Source: Terriglobales bacterium (GTDB lineage: Bacteria > Acidobacteriota > Terriglobia > Terriglobales > Acidobacteriaceae). From it: DNA of 64,000 bases. Numbering within the stretch: position 1 is the stretch's first letter; each line of letters opens with the position of its first letter. The notes below the pieces were generated by a model, which worked only from the letters and a program-made list of their open reading frames with translations, had not been told where the DNA came from and did not search any database. Of the stretch, positions 35,467 through 44,118 are shown in pieces. The translations under genes and the position numbers were made by a program. The stretch lies in NCBI GenBank assembly GCA_025934735.1, contig JAICWP010000006.1:124001-188000 (forward strand). The letters run 5' to 3'.

Positions 35467-35484
35467 TAACTAACTGGTTAGTTA
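35467..35484. promoter_or_regulatory. Perfect palindromic operator upstream of tetR
   Basis: TAACTAAC (35467-35474), TG, GTTAGTTA (35477-35484): two perfect 8-base arms, 14 bases upstream of the tetR start. It overlaps the predicted -10 box. Symmetry, spacing and location fit a TetR-family operator. Confidence 0.8.
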
Positions 35485-35510
35485 TATCATGGAATGTCGC
35501 TAGTCCGCAA
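35481..35510 (-). promoter_or_regulatory. Predicted promoter of the tetR efflux operon
   Basis: On the minus strand, -35 TTGCGG (35505-35510) and -10 TATAAC (35481-35486) are 18 bases apart. The -10 overlaps the palindrome, so regulator binding would block RNA polymerase. Confidence 0.45.
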
Positions 35511-35592
35511 GGCTCAAAACCCGCGCGAAACCTGTAACCTTCGACCACATATTTTCCTGTCAGCCAAATGGCGCTATAGTGGCCCGCTGCAC

Positions 35593-36423
35593 ATGAGCAT
35601 TCGAAACCTTTCCTGGCGGGTAACTCGCGTTGCTGTGTTCTGCGCTGCAATCGTGTGCGCTCATCCTCTATTCGCTGCCTCCCAAGGTACTGTGTCCCAG
35701 GCAGACGCGGCCCTGATGCAGGCTTTGGCTGAGCACGACCGCACATCGCTGGCTGCCCTGCTCGACCCTGATTTCACCTGGATTGACTCCCGGGGGAGGG
35801 GGCAGGATCGGGCGATGGTGCTGCGCAACCTGCCTTCCCCTGCTAATCCAGACGAGCGAATACAGGTTCGGGAATATGGCACGGCCGCGGTGGTTCGCAC
35901 GGATCGCGAGCGAATGCACGTCCTGCGCGTCTGGGTGTTACGGCCAGCCGGCTGGCGCGCTCTGCTCTACCAGGAGGTCTTGCAGGTGACCCAATCAGAG
36001 AGTCCGGGGCCCGGCTCCAGCGATTGCGAGAATCCCTGCCGCTCCATACCGTTCACGCCGCAAACCGAGTCCGAGAAAGCCGCCGTCGCCTCCTGGCAAG
36101 GGGTGATGCGCGCCATGGCCAACGACGATGCGGAGGCCTACGCACGCCTGATTGCCGACGAGTTCACGGCTACCGATACGCACCACACACGGCCGTTCAG
36201 CAAGCCTGACCGGCTCATCCAGATCGAAAAGCTGAAGCAAACAGGAAAGCACTCTGCGCCGCCTTCCCTGGTCTCTGCCCGGATGTTTGATTTGGGGGAG
36301 ACCGTCATGATGATCGCCCGTGAGCAGCGCCCTAACCACAAGCCCTATTTCAACACCCGCATGTGGGTGAACCGCGATGGCCGCTGGCAGATGCTGTTCA
36401 GCTTCAATACGAGGATTGAGTAG
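35593..36423 (+). CDS. Exported protein with two NTF2-like (DUF4440) domains
   Basis: About 276 residues from the ATG at 35593. A signal peptide ends at about PLFAASQG. Two SnoaL/DUF4440-like units follow: the first contains ALMQALAEHDRTSLAALLDPDFTWI, the second VMRAMANDDAEAYARLIADEFTA and the closing MWVNRDGRWQMLFSFNTRIE. NTF2-like proteins include isomerases and ligand-binding proteins; the role here is unknown. The last 33 codons of this gene are found again, degenerate, at 37842-37943. Confidence 0.72.
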   Translation: MSIRNLSWRVTRVAVFCAAIVCAHPLFAASQGTVSQADAALMQALAEHDRTSLAALLDPDFTWIDSRGRGQDRAMVLRNLPSPANPDERIQVREYGTAAVVRTDRERMHVLRVWVLRPAGWRALLYQEVLQVTQSESPGPGSSDCENPCRSIPFTPQTESEKAAVASWQGVMRAMANDDAEAYARLIADEFTATDTHHTRPFSKPDRLIQIEKLKQTGKHSAPPSLVSARMFDLGETVMMIAREQRPNHKPYFNTRMWVNRDGRWQMLFSFNTRIE

Positions 36424-36533
36424 TCGTCCGGCCGCAACCTCCGCGAGACGCTGTTGTCGGCGCGGCTATGAGTTGATGACGCGCCAATGATGCAATCCGC
36501 CTGCACGAGCAAACAGGAGTAAGCTGGCAAGCA

Positions 36534-37667
36534 ATGAGCGCCGCCCACAGCGCATCATGGCTTTTCATCGAGCTTGGCCTGGTGCTTGTCGGTCTCGCGA
36601 TCCTGGCGAGGCTCGGCAGCCGCTGGGGTTTTTCGGCAATTCCTTTATATCTTCTGGCCGGTCTTGCGTTTGGCAATGGCGGTCTTGCCCCGCTTCGGCT
36701 CAGCGAGGATTTTGTTCGCATTGGTGCCGAGATCGGCGTCCTGTTGCTTCTGTTCATGTTGGGGCTGGAGTACACCGGGGACGAGTTGAAGAAGAGCCTG
36801 CGGCTTGGCATCACGGCAGGCGTTATCGATTTTGCGCTGAACTTCACGCCAGGGATGGCAGCAGGGCTCCTGCTTCGGTGGCGCCTGCTGCCCGCAGTCT
36901 TACTGGGGGGCATAACCTATATTTCCTCCTCCGGCGTGATCGCGAAGGTGCTCACCGAACTTAAGCGGATGGACAAACTTGAAACGCCACTAGTGTTATC
37001 GTTGCTGGTGCAGGAAGACTTGGCGATGGCTGTTTACCTTCCGCTTGTCGCTGTGTTGCTCGGCGGAGGTGGCCCGGTAAGGATTGCTCTTTCGGTTTGC
37101 GTTGCGATTGCGGTGGTTTCGATTGCTCTTCTGGCGGCATTGCAATGGGGGTCCCAGGTAAGCCGACTTGTCGCTCACGAATCCGACGAGATCATTCTCC
37201 TGACCACGGTCGGGGCAGTGCTGCTAGTTGCTGGTGTGGCACAGCGGTTCCAAGTTTCGGCGGCAATCGGGGCATTTCTGGTGGGTATCGCGCTATCGGG
37301 TTCTGTCGCTGAGAAATCGCGGCGCGTCGTCAGTCCACTGAGAGACCTGTTTGCGGCAATGTTCTTCTTCTTCTTTGGGCTGGAGATTGATCCGGCTGCA
37401 CTCCTGCCCTCACTGCCGCTCGCTTTGGGACTGGGAGCGGTCACGACTCTGACGAAGATATTAACGGGATACTGGGCAGGCCGCAGTCTGGGCATTGCCC
37501 CACGAGGGCGTATCCGGGCGGGTGCCGAGCTCGTTGCCCGCGGTGAGTTCTCGATTGTGATTGCGGGGCTTGGCGGAGCGATCGAACCGCGACTTGGGCC
37601 GCTCTCGGCGGCGTATGTGTTACTGATGGCCATCGTCGGACCTGTTCTCGCGCGGCTTGCGAAGTAA
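36534..37667 (+). CDS. Cation:proton antiporter, CPA2 (KefB-like) membrane domain
   Basis: A 377-residue protein with about 12 membrane segments and the CPA2 motifs: LGLEYTGDELKKS, GGITYISSSGVIAKVL, LLVQEDLAMAVYLPLV (with the conserved Asp pair position reduced to E-D) and FFFFGLEIDP. Only the transmembrane domain is present; the C-terminal TrkA-N regulatory domain of KefB/C is lacking. It exchanges K+ or Na+ for protons. It sits between the DUF4440 gene and the remnants, so it may have arrived or been shuffled here. Confidence 0.85.
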   Translation: MSAAHSASWLFIELGLVLVGLAILARLGSRWGFSAIPLYLLAGLAFGNGGLAPLRLSEDFVRIGAEIGVLLLLFMLGLEYTGDELKKSLRLGITAGVIDFALNFTPGMAAGLLLRWRLLPAVLLGGITYISSSGVIAKVLTELKRMDKLETPLVLSLLVQEDLAMAVYLPLVAVLLGGGGPVRIALSVCVAIAVVSIALLAALQWGSQVSRLVAHESDEIILLTTVGAVLLVAGVAQRFQVSAAIGAFLVGIALSGSVAEKSRRVVSPLRDLFAAMFFFFFGLEIDPAALLPSLPLALGLGAVTTLTKILTGYWAGRSLGIAPRGRIRAGAELVARGEFSIVIAGLGGAIEPRLGPLSAAYVLLMAIVGPVLARLAK

Positions 37668-37682
37668 GCGCTCGGCTGCATA

Positions 37683-37862
37683 CTACTGTCGCACTGAAGT
37701 AGTCCAGATCATGCCAATCGTTAGGACGATGATGATGATGCTCGTTCCCCATGCGATCACATTCGCAATTCTGGAGTTTGTGTGTACGCCCATTACCTTG
37801 TTGCGATTAACCAGAATCAACATGAAAACCAACAAGAACGGGAGCAGCGCAGCAACCATAAG
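37683..37862 (-). pseudogene. C-terminal remnant of an Nramp-type divalent metal transporter
   Basis: The minus strand encodes about 60 residues including LLPFLLVFMLILVNR, NSRIANVIAWGTSIIIIVL and a final short tail, which match the last two membrane helices of Nramp/MntH transporters (pattern: LP-x-hydrophobic, LVN-x-x-x-x-MG, NSR-x-x-N-x-x-AW). The rest of the roughly 400-residue gene is missing: upstream, the sequence switches abruptly to a copy of the DUF4440 3' end. It is therefore a fragment, unless short forms are made. Confidence 0.65.
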
Positions 37863-37943
37863 CCTTACCTCAACACCCACATATGGGTGAACCGTGACGG
37901 CCGCTGGCAGATGCTGTTCGGCTTCAATACTAGAATTGAGTAA
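37842..37943 (+). pseudogene. Degenerate second copy of the DUF4440 gene's 3' end
   Basis: In the plus frame starting at 37842, 33 codons and a TAA align with the end of the gene at 35593-36423: 28 of 33 residues are identical by my direct comparison, including WVNRDGRWQMLF and FNTRIE. There is no start and no upstream part. Similarity continues past the stop codon (TCGTCC and CCGC). Confidence 0.75.
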
Positions 37944-38075
37944 TCGTCCCGCCGCAGGCTGGGTGTAGGCACATCATTCGTAAGCTGCGGGAGCGCGGGC
38001 TGTTCGGAAAATGCGGCAGCAGTTCTGCTCGGCACGCGCGAGTGCCAGCAGTTCTAATAAGGGAGGCAGCGGTTC

Positions 38076-39119
38076 GTGAGACACACGCGAATCATCGTCA
38101 CCCATTACGGCGGGCCTGATGCGCTGCAGGCGGTTGAAGAAGAGTGCCCCGAGCCGAAGAGCGGTGAAGTGCGGGTGAGGGTGCTGGCCGCAGGTGTCTC
38201 CTTGCCTGACCTACTGATGCGCGAGGGCGTTCATCCCGAAACGCCCGCACTGCCCTTCACACCGGGCTGGGATCTGGTAGGCATGGTGGAGCGGCTCGGC
38301 GACGGCGTGTCTGGAATCGAATTAGGTCAATTAGTAGCCGCGCTGCCGATCAGCGGTGCGTACGCGGAGTTCGTCTGCTTGCGGCCACGTGAACTGGTTC
38401 CGGTGCCATCCGGCCTGGATGCCGCCGAAGCTGTCAGCCTCGTGCTGAACTACATCACCGCGTACCAAATGCTTCATCGTTCCGCCAAGATTACGCCGGG
38501 CCAGCGCGCGCTGATTCACGGCGCGGCAGGCGGGGTCGGCTCGGCACTCTTGCAACTTGGGCGTCTCGCCGCGCTGGAGATGTACGGTACCTGTTCATCA
38601 CAAGGGACGCCGGCCGTTTCCGACCTGGGCGGCATCGCAATCGATTATCAGCATCAGGACTTCGTGAAAGAAATTCAGCGCCTCACGAGCGAGGGCGTGG
38701 ATGTCGTCTTTGACGGCATCGGTGGCACCCACATCTGGCGCTCCCGCAAGGCTCTCCGTCCTGGCGGGAGGGTCGTGGCCTACGGTCTTACTTCCTCGCT
38801 TCGTGAGGGACGATTGGCCTCCGGCCGTCCAGGTCGCCGTAATCGCTTTCATGGAATCGGCATTTTCGGGCTGTACATTGCTGGCGGCTGGCTTCTCCCC
38901 GGCCGGAAACGGGTGGTCCCCTACAGCATCCAGTGGCTCAAACGGGTGAAACCGGCATGCTTTCGAGAGGATCTAGTCGCACTGTTTGACCTCCTTCAGC
39001 AGAAAAAGATCAAGCCGCTCATCGCTCAGCGATTTCCCCTCGTCGAGGCAAGGCACGCGCACGAGTTGCTCGGGAAGGGAGGTGTGATCGGCAAGATTGT
39101 GCTCGTGCGTCCTAGTTGA
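38076..39119 (+). CDS. MDR-family NADPH:quinone oxidoreductase-like protein
   Basis: A 347-residue medium-chain dehydrogenase/reductase. The N-terminal catalytic domain has SGEVRVRVLAAGVSLPD and GWDLVGMVERLGDG; the nucleotide-binding domain has IHGAAGGVGSALLQLG. The structural and catalytic zinc Cys ligands of alcohol dehydrogenases are missing, so it belongs with the zinc-independent quinone reductase/enoyl reductase group. The GTG start at 38076 follows GGGAGG. The substrate is not predictable. Free-standing gene. Confidence 0.85.
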   Translation: MRHTRIIVTHYGGPDALQAVEEECPEPKSGEVRVRVLAAGVSLPDLLMREGVHPETPALPFTPGWDLVGMVERLGDGVSGIELGQLVAALPISGAYAEFVCLRPRELVPVPSGLDAAEAVSLVLNYITAYQMLHRSAKITPGQRALIHGAAGGVGSALLQLGRLAALEMYGTCSSQGTPAVSDLGGIAIDYQHQDFVKEIQRLTSEGVDVVFDGIGGTHIWRSRKALRPGGRVVAYGLTSSLREGRLASGRPGRRNRFHGIGIFGLYIAGGWLLPGRKRVVPYSIQWLKRVKPACFREDLVALFDLLQQKKIKPLIAQRFPLVEARHAHELLGKGGVIGKIVLVRPS

Positions 39120-39319
39120 ATCAGGAGGCATAGCGGCCGGCGACAAGTGAGAAGACGCGAGGTTCGCGGGATATCAAATGGCCACCAGCCAGATACTCTG
39201 GCAGGCAAGCCTTCAACTCTCGCGGGAGATGAGTTTGCCTTTCAGTGAACTGCCGCACGCGCGCTGCCTGTCCGGAGGTAATGTTGACCGCGTGCTGCCG
39301 GTCACGAAACCATAGCGGC

Positions 39320-39616
39320 ATGGCCAAACTGCCTCCTGCCGATTCTCCGGTGGCCGAAGCTTACCTGCATCCTGCCACCGCGCAACTGTGGCGCGAACTG
39401 CTGGCCAACCGCGCGCTTTCCGTGGGCGATCTGGCGGGCATGACCGACCTGCCGGTGCCTACTTTGAGGGATGCCATCAATGGCAAATGCCCGCTGGCGA
39501 TTGGTCTGTGGAAGGAGATTGCCTCGGCCTTGCAAGCCAGCCAGGCGGAGTTCAGCTTCACCACCAGCGAGCGCGAGGGCAAGCCGTGCTGGGAACTTTA
39601 TTGCGTGCTGATGTAG
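39320..39616 (+). CDS. Hypothetical protein with helix-turn-helix-like region
   Basis: A 98-residue protein from the ATG at 39320. Residues about 33-60 (LSVGDLAGMTDLPVPTLRDAINGK) look like a Cro-type helix-turn-helix, and the C-terminus is a short strand-rich tail with WELYCVLM. No membrane or signal segment. The ribosome binding site is weak. It might be a small regulator; no family is recognised with confidence. Confidence 0.5.
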   Translation: MAKLPPADSPVAEAYLHPATAQLWRELLANRALSVGDLAGMTDLPVPTLRDAINGKCPLAIGLWKEIASALQASQAEFSFTTSEREGKPCWELYCVLM

Positions 39617-39714
39617 CCAGGTGATTCTACCCGTCGCAACTGCCAAACATCAGGTGCTGACCGGCGCGTCTAGAGCAGCTCAGCCGAGTCGTAAATATTC
39701 GCTCTTTCGGATCG

Positions 39715-39939
39715 CTAAGCGGATTTTTTCAGCTGGTGCTCGTGGTGGCGCCAGTGGCGGACCATGGCCAGCCAGCCGGGCTTGGCGTCCTGCTCCTCGT
39801 CCTGATGGGCAACGCGATAAAGCCACACGCTGTCGGCAATCATGGTAAGGATTACCAGGACGCCGCCGACAATCATGGCGAGGATAATGACCGTTCCAAA
39901 GGTCAGCAGATCATCGAAAGCGTGGAAGAGTGTGCCCAT
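39715..39939 (-). CDS. Small membrane protein, 74 residues
   Basis: One long hydrophobic segment (about residues 13-40, TFGTVIILAMIVGGVLVILT) is followed by a hydrophilic, His-rich C-terminus with WLAMVRHWRHHEHQLKK. No known family is recognised. The ATG at 39937-39939 follows GGGAGGGC-like bases at suitable spacing. Probably a real small membrane protein. Confidence 0.55.
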   Translation of the reverse strand: MGTLFHAFDDLLTFGTVIILAMIVGGVLVILTMIADSVWLYRVAHQDEEQDAKPGWLAMVRHWRHHEHQLKKSA

Positions 39940-40110
39940 ATGCCCTCCGCCGGGGGGGAGCGCTTATTGGCTCAATTGAAGCCTACTCTACGCCTAAACG
40001 GAGTGCAGTGACAACGGTCACCTTCTGGACACGCCCGCAAGTCTCATTTATGCAACATTATGCGAAAGGGAGGAGGCAGCTGCAGGCACCTGAGATCCTT
40101 CAGACGCCGC

Positions 40111-42399
40111 TCAGCGCTTGCCGTCGCTGGGCTGCGCGGGAATTTCGGTGGTGGGCGGCGGCTCCATCTCACTCAACAACTGGCGCCGCAGCTCGGCCAG
40201 AAGTTCGGCACGATGCTCACCCTGCAGTTCTCGCTCCAGTTCCTGCAGGGCCAGCGCGACAATGTGGTAGTGGTGCAGTCCGCTGTACTCCGGGTCGGAG
40301 GTCACCTGCAGCCAGATGCGGTGCAGAAGCTCCAAGTCCTGCTGCCGCAAGCGGGGGGTATGGGGGCCCAGAGGATAAATACGCGAGCGGCCGTCGGGGA
40401 AAGCCACTTCCAGTTCCAGGCGAGGACGCGGCTCGGGGAGACGCTCCCAGGCATCGCCGGTCAGCTTGCCTTGTTCATCGGCGGTGAGTTTATTGGAGGC
40501 GCCGCAGATAATGCGGACCGAGTCAAGCCGCTGCGCCGTGACCACGATGGCGTCAAACACGTCAGTCGCCGGCACCACCAGCAGCGACACTGGCTTGCCT
40601 TCTTTCTCCGCCGCCGCTACTACCGAAGTGAATAACTCCTGCTCGTAGTGGTCGAAGACCTCATTGGCGTCCATCTGCATGCTGCCGCTGAAGGTATGCT
40701 CGCGGTGGTACAGGCGCGCGGTCATGACCACGACGTCCTGCTTGGTGGTATCCGTGCGCGACAAGGTCTGGCGCAGATAGTACAGGTTGCGCGGGTCGCG
40801 CACCGTGACCAGGATGTTACCGGGACGGACGCCCAAAGCTCCGCTGCCCAGTTCCTGGTTGCCGTACACGCGGAACTGGTCCACACTTTCCGGCTTGCCC
40901 CGGCGCTGTTGGGCTGTATGCCTTTCAGAAACTGTAAAAATGGCGAAAAACAAGGCGGTAAAACTCACGCCCGCAATAGTGGCGTCCTGTTTTGTGAATA
41001 GATTCACCACCGCGGTCAAGAACAGTATGGTGGTAATAATCGTCAAGCCAACAGGGATTTCCTTGCCGCCAATGTAGAAGTTGCCTGGCACTTTCCATTG
41101 CCGGTGCTCGGGCTCGGTGTAGCGCAGCACGAAGACCGCGAGCCCATTCAAGGCGAAGCTCCAGATCACGCCGAAGGCGTACAAGCCCGCCAGCATGTAA
41201 ACGTTGCCGCGACTGGCAATGATCGTGAACAACTGCATGAGCACGATCATGTTGATAATGCGATAGCTGGTGCCATACCGCTTCTGCGGCTTCTGAAACC
41301 AATCGGTTAGCACTCCACCTTCGGCAAGCCGGTTGAGCACCCCATTGGCGCCGACAATCGAGGTATTCTGCGCACCCGACAGGATCAGCACCCCAACGAT
41401 CACAACGAAGGCGTGGAACAGCAGCTTCAGCGTGTACGGTCCCACCAGGTACATGGTGATGCCGCTGATCAGGTTGGCGAAGAAGTTGGGCCGCACGCTA
41501 TCGGGAATGATCATTACCCCGAAGAATGAGACCAGCGAGGTAAAGAGCAGGCTGTAAATGAATATGACCAGCCCGGTTTTCTGCAGGTTTTTAAGTTTGG
41601 GGTGCTCGATCTCGCGATTGACTTGGGCCAGGGTCTCTTCGCCCGACATAGCCAGCACGGAGTGGCCGAAACCCACCAGCAAAATGACCAATGTCAGTTT
41701 GGATGCCCAGGTGCCGTACAACCAGCCGAGCGACTCATGGTTCAGCTTCAAAGCCCCAGCGTGCAACGGGTTCGGAGGAAGATGAGCTGGAACTTTGATC
41801 AGTGTGATCAGACACCAGACAATCAGGATAACCACCATCACCGTGGTGGTTTTCATGATCTTCATGGCCTTGTCGCTGCTCTCGTGAATTCCCTGGATGT
41901 TCTTCCACCAGAAGTAGCAAGACACAACGCAGGCAAAAACGGCGGCAAAATGGTTGGTGCCGCCCTGAGTGAAGTTGATGGGATGGCCCAGGTAGCGGCT
42001 GATGTCGTCCACGAAGCCGGCCAGGTATTGGCCTGCGGAGACGGCGCTGATAGGCCCGGTCAGAACATAGTCAAAGAGCAGAGCGGAAACTGAGATCTTG
42101 GCCAGGGTTCCGCCCATGGCCTCCTTGACCACGCGGTACACGCCGCCGCGCACGAACATGGCGCTGGACTCGATATAGAGAGCCCGCACCGCGTAGCTGA
42201 ACAACATGACCGCCAGGATGAACCAGGGGGCGCTCTTGCCGATGACCTTCTCGGCGTCGCCGCCCACGTAATAAGCGGAGGAGGCCAGGTCGGAGAGAAC
42301 AATGGCCGCGGCTCGCCAGAAGGAGATGAAGGTCAGCATCACCGTGGTGGCGACGAAGACCTTGGCGGCGGGGCGACGGATGCTGGTGCTGCTCGACAT
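40111..42399 (-). CDS. APC-family permease with C-terminal cytoplasmic domain
   Basis: A 762-residue protein. Residues about 10-480 form about 12 membrane helices with APC features, such as the SSAYYVGGDAEKVIG loop near the start and FGHSVLAMSGEETLAQVNREI, typical of amino acid/polyamine permeases. Residues about 520-700 are soluble and start with NILVTVRDPRNLYYLRQTL, with alternating strands and helices resembling a universal stress protein fold that may regulate transport. The substrate is unknown. An inverted repeat lies at 42435-42460, 36 bases upstream. Confidence 0.85.
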   Translation of the reverse strand: MSSSTSIRRPAAKVFVATTVMLTFISFWRAAAIVLSDLASSAYYVGGDAEKVIGKSAPWFILAVMLFSYAVRALYIESSAMFVRGGVYRVVKEAMGGTLAKISVSALLFDYVLTGPISAVSAGQYLAGFVDDISRYLGHPINFTQGGTNHFAAVFACVVSCYFWWKNIQGIHESSDKAMKIMKTTTVMVVILIVWCLITLIKVPAHLPPNPLHAGALKLNHESLGWLYGTWASKLTLVILLVGFGHSVLAMSGEETLAQVNREIEHPKLKNLQKTGLVIFIYSLLFTSLVSFFGVMIIPDSVRPNFFANLISGITMYLVGPYTLKLLFHAFVVIVGVLILSGAQNTSIVGANGVLNRLAEGGVLTDWFQKPQKRYGTSYRIINMIVLMQLFTIIASRGNVYMLAGLYAFGVIWSFALNGLAVFVLRYTEPEHRQWKVPGNFYIGGKEIPVGLTIITTILFLTAVVNLFTKQDATIAGVSFTALFFAIFTVSERHTAQQRRGKPESVDQFRVYGNQELGSGALGVRPGNILVTVRDPRNLYYLRQTLSRTDTTKQDVVVMTARLYHREHTFSGSMQMDANEVFDHYEQELFTSVVAAAEKEGKPVSLLVVPATDVFDAIVVTAQRLDSVRIICGASNKLTADEQGKLTGDAWERLPEPRPRLELEVAFPDGRSRIYPLGPHTPRLRQQDLELLHRIWLQVTSDPEYSGLHHYHIVALALQELERELQGEHRAELLAELRRQLLSEMEPPPTTEIPAQPSDGKR

Positions 42400-42434
42400 T
42401 GCGCCTGGAAGCTACGCTAACGGCTGGAACACAC

Positions 42435-42460
42435 GTTTGCCTAAGTGCATTTAGACAAAC
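42435..42460. promoter_or_regulatory. Imperfect palindrome upstream of the APC permease
   Basis: GTTTGCCTAA (42435-42444), 6-base spacer, TTAGACAAAC (42451-42460); the arms match with one mismatch. The position, 36 bases before the permease start, would suit an operator or a hairpin in the 5' leader. Confidence 0.35.
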
Positions 42461-42510
42461 GATGAAGATAACACATCAGCAAGGGGGCTTTCAGTGGAGG
42501 TACGCCGGTT

Positions 42511-43980
42511 TCAGTGCTCCAGCGGGCCGGCTTCGTCGCTGGTTTCTTCCGCCCGCCGTTTCAGAAAAGCCTCGACGCGACGCAGGCCGTTGAAGAAGCG
42601 TTCTGGAAAGAGCGGGCCTGCGACCGGCTCGGCAACCGGCCCGGCATCCAGGTAAGTTCGGGTAATGCGGTCATGCCAGCAGAGCGTGTCCTCGTCCAGC
42701 AGGCACCAGAGGAAGCCCAGCCCAAGGGAGACCGCGGAGAGGGCCATGGCCCAGGCGCGCCAGCGGCGAGTGCCGCGGTCGGGAACGCTGCCGTCAAAAC
42801 CGCTCAGGCGCAGACCGATGAGGCGCATGCCCGGCGTGGAGCCTGTGTACACGAGGAAAGCGTACTGAAAAACAGCCCACAGAATGGCGGGCAGGGCCAC
42901 TCCCAATCCCAACAGCACGTGAATTGAGGGCAGCAAGGCGGCAATTTTGTCCACGATCAAGGCAAACATCAAGGTTGCCGTGCCCACCAGCACGCCATCC
43001 AGTCCCGCGGCCATGATGCGGCGGCCCAGCGGCGCTACCCGCAACGGAAGTTCCAGGTCACTGGGCACGGCCGATTGCTCCGGTTCCAGGATGATGCCCC
43101 CGAGCGGCACCTGCTTGGAGACAGTTTCCGGAGCGTCCAGGATGCGAGGTAAATCCAGAATGGGGTCGGCCAGTTCGTCTGGGCGCAGAGGCGGCGGAAC
43201 CAGCGGCCGCGGAAATTCAATAATGTTGGTGGCATCGAAGGGCACAGCGCGCGCCTCCTCCACCGGTTCGGAGGTGATTTCTTCCGGAACTGCCGCTGCC
43301 GCAGTGGCGGCTTCCGAACGGCCCCCGGATTGGTAAGCGGCTCGGGCCGGGTCTGCCTCACGGGCGGGCGGCGAAGCAGCATACACAGGCGGATCGAACT
43401 TCAAAGCCAGCGAAGGATAGCGCGGCGGCTTCCTTCTTCGGCGTGAATGGTAGTTATGCAGCCGCGCCGCCACTTCCTGGCGCCATTCCGGCTGATCGTC
43501 GCCAACCTCTTCGGCCTCATCCCAAGCGCCCGATGCCGACTCATCAGAGATGCCGATCGCCACTTCGACGGGATGCTCTGGCGCAGTGTCCTGGGCGGCG
43601 GCTTCGGTCTCCGGCGCGTCAGCCTCCAAAATCTGAATCGCTGGCTGAAAGTCGGAGGAGGTTTCGGCAGCCGCTTGCTCCGTCTCGATGCTGGCGCCGG
43701 CAATCGCAGGAGCGTCGCCCGCCGGTGGCGGCTCTACAAAACGCCCGCGGCTTTGCGAATCGGGAACGAACCGCGGCCGGGACAGGCTGCTGGGGGTTTC
43801 CAAGCTGGCGGCAAATTGCTGTTCGCTGACATCGCTGCCATCCGCTTCGATCAGCATGCGCTCGCCGCCACCCGGGGCCGCGTCGGGTTCAGCCGCCCCC
43901 GTTGGACGAAAACGCAGGCGCACCCGCGGCGGCCGTGAATCTGTGTCGTGGCCGTTGCCGCCATTTGAGGGACAGGACAT
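42511..43980 (-). CDS. RDD family membrane protein with long N-terminal extension
   Basis: About 489 residues from the ATG at 43978-43980; the frame is open further upstream but overlaps lptD on the other strand. Residues 1 to about 320 are acidic, Ala/Pro/Glu-rich and look disordered, with a short basic patch HSRRRRKPPRYPSLALKF. The RDD domain follows (about 325-450): LPLRVAPLGRRIMAAGLDGVL holds the R-x-x-x-x-x-x-D motif, and PGMRLIGLRLSG is the family's second signature. Three or four membrane helices. RDD proteins are inner-membrane proteins of mostly unknown role. Divergent from lptD. Confidence 0.78.
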   Translation of the reverse strand: MSCPSNGGNGHDTDSRPPRVRLRFRPTGAAEPDAAPGGGERMLIEADGSDVSEQQFAASLETPSSLSRPRFVPDSQSRGRFVEPPPAGDAPAIAGASIETEQAAAETSSDFQPAIQILEADAPETEAAAQDTAPEHPVEVAIGISDESASGAWDEAEEVGDDQPEWRQEVAARLHNYHSRRRRKPPRYPSLALKFDPPVYAASPPAREADPARAAYQSGGRSEAATAAAAVPEEITSEPVEEARAVPFDATNIIEFPRPLVPPPLRPDELADPILDLPRILDAPETVSKQVPLGGIILEPEQSAVPSDLELPLRVAPLGRRIMAAGLDGVLVGTATLMFALIVDKIAALLPSIHVLLGLGVALPAILWAVFQYAFLVYTGSTPGMRLIGLRLSGFDGSVPDRGTRRWRAWAMALSAVSLGLGFLWCLLDEDTLCWHDRITRTYLDAGPVAEPVAGPLFPERFFNGLRRVEAFLKRRAEETSDEAGPLEH

Positions 43981-44118
43981 AGGTCGTTGAAGATCGCCGG
44001 GAGCGCGAAAATTCGCCTTCTCGCGCCGGCACCAGCCTGTGCCTTTGCCTGCATCCCCGGGCCGTGCTAAGTTTCCGAGGTTCAGCACTTCACCAAGCAG
44101 GCGGCACGTGCGCTTCTG

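Noticed and set aside
39121-39327. 68-codon open frame on the minus strand
   Set aside because: Arg-rich with no start signal, and it conflicts with the better-supported small gene at 39320.
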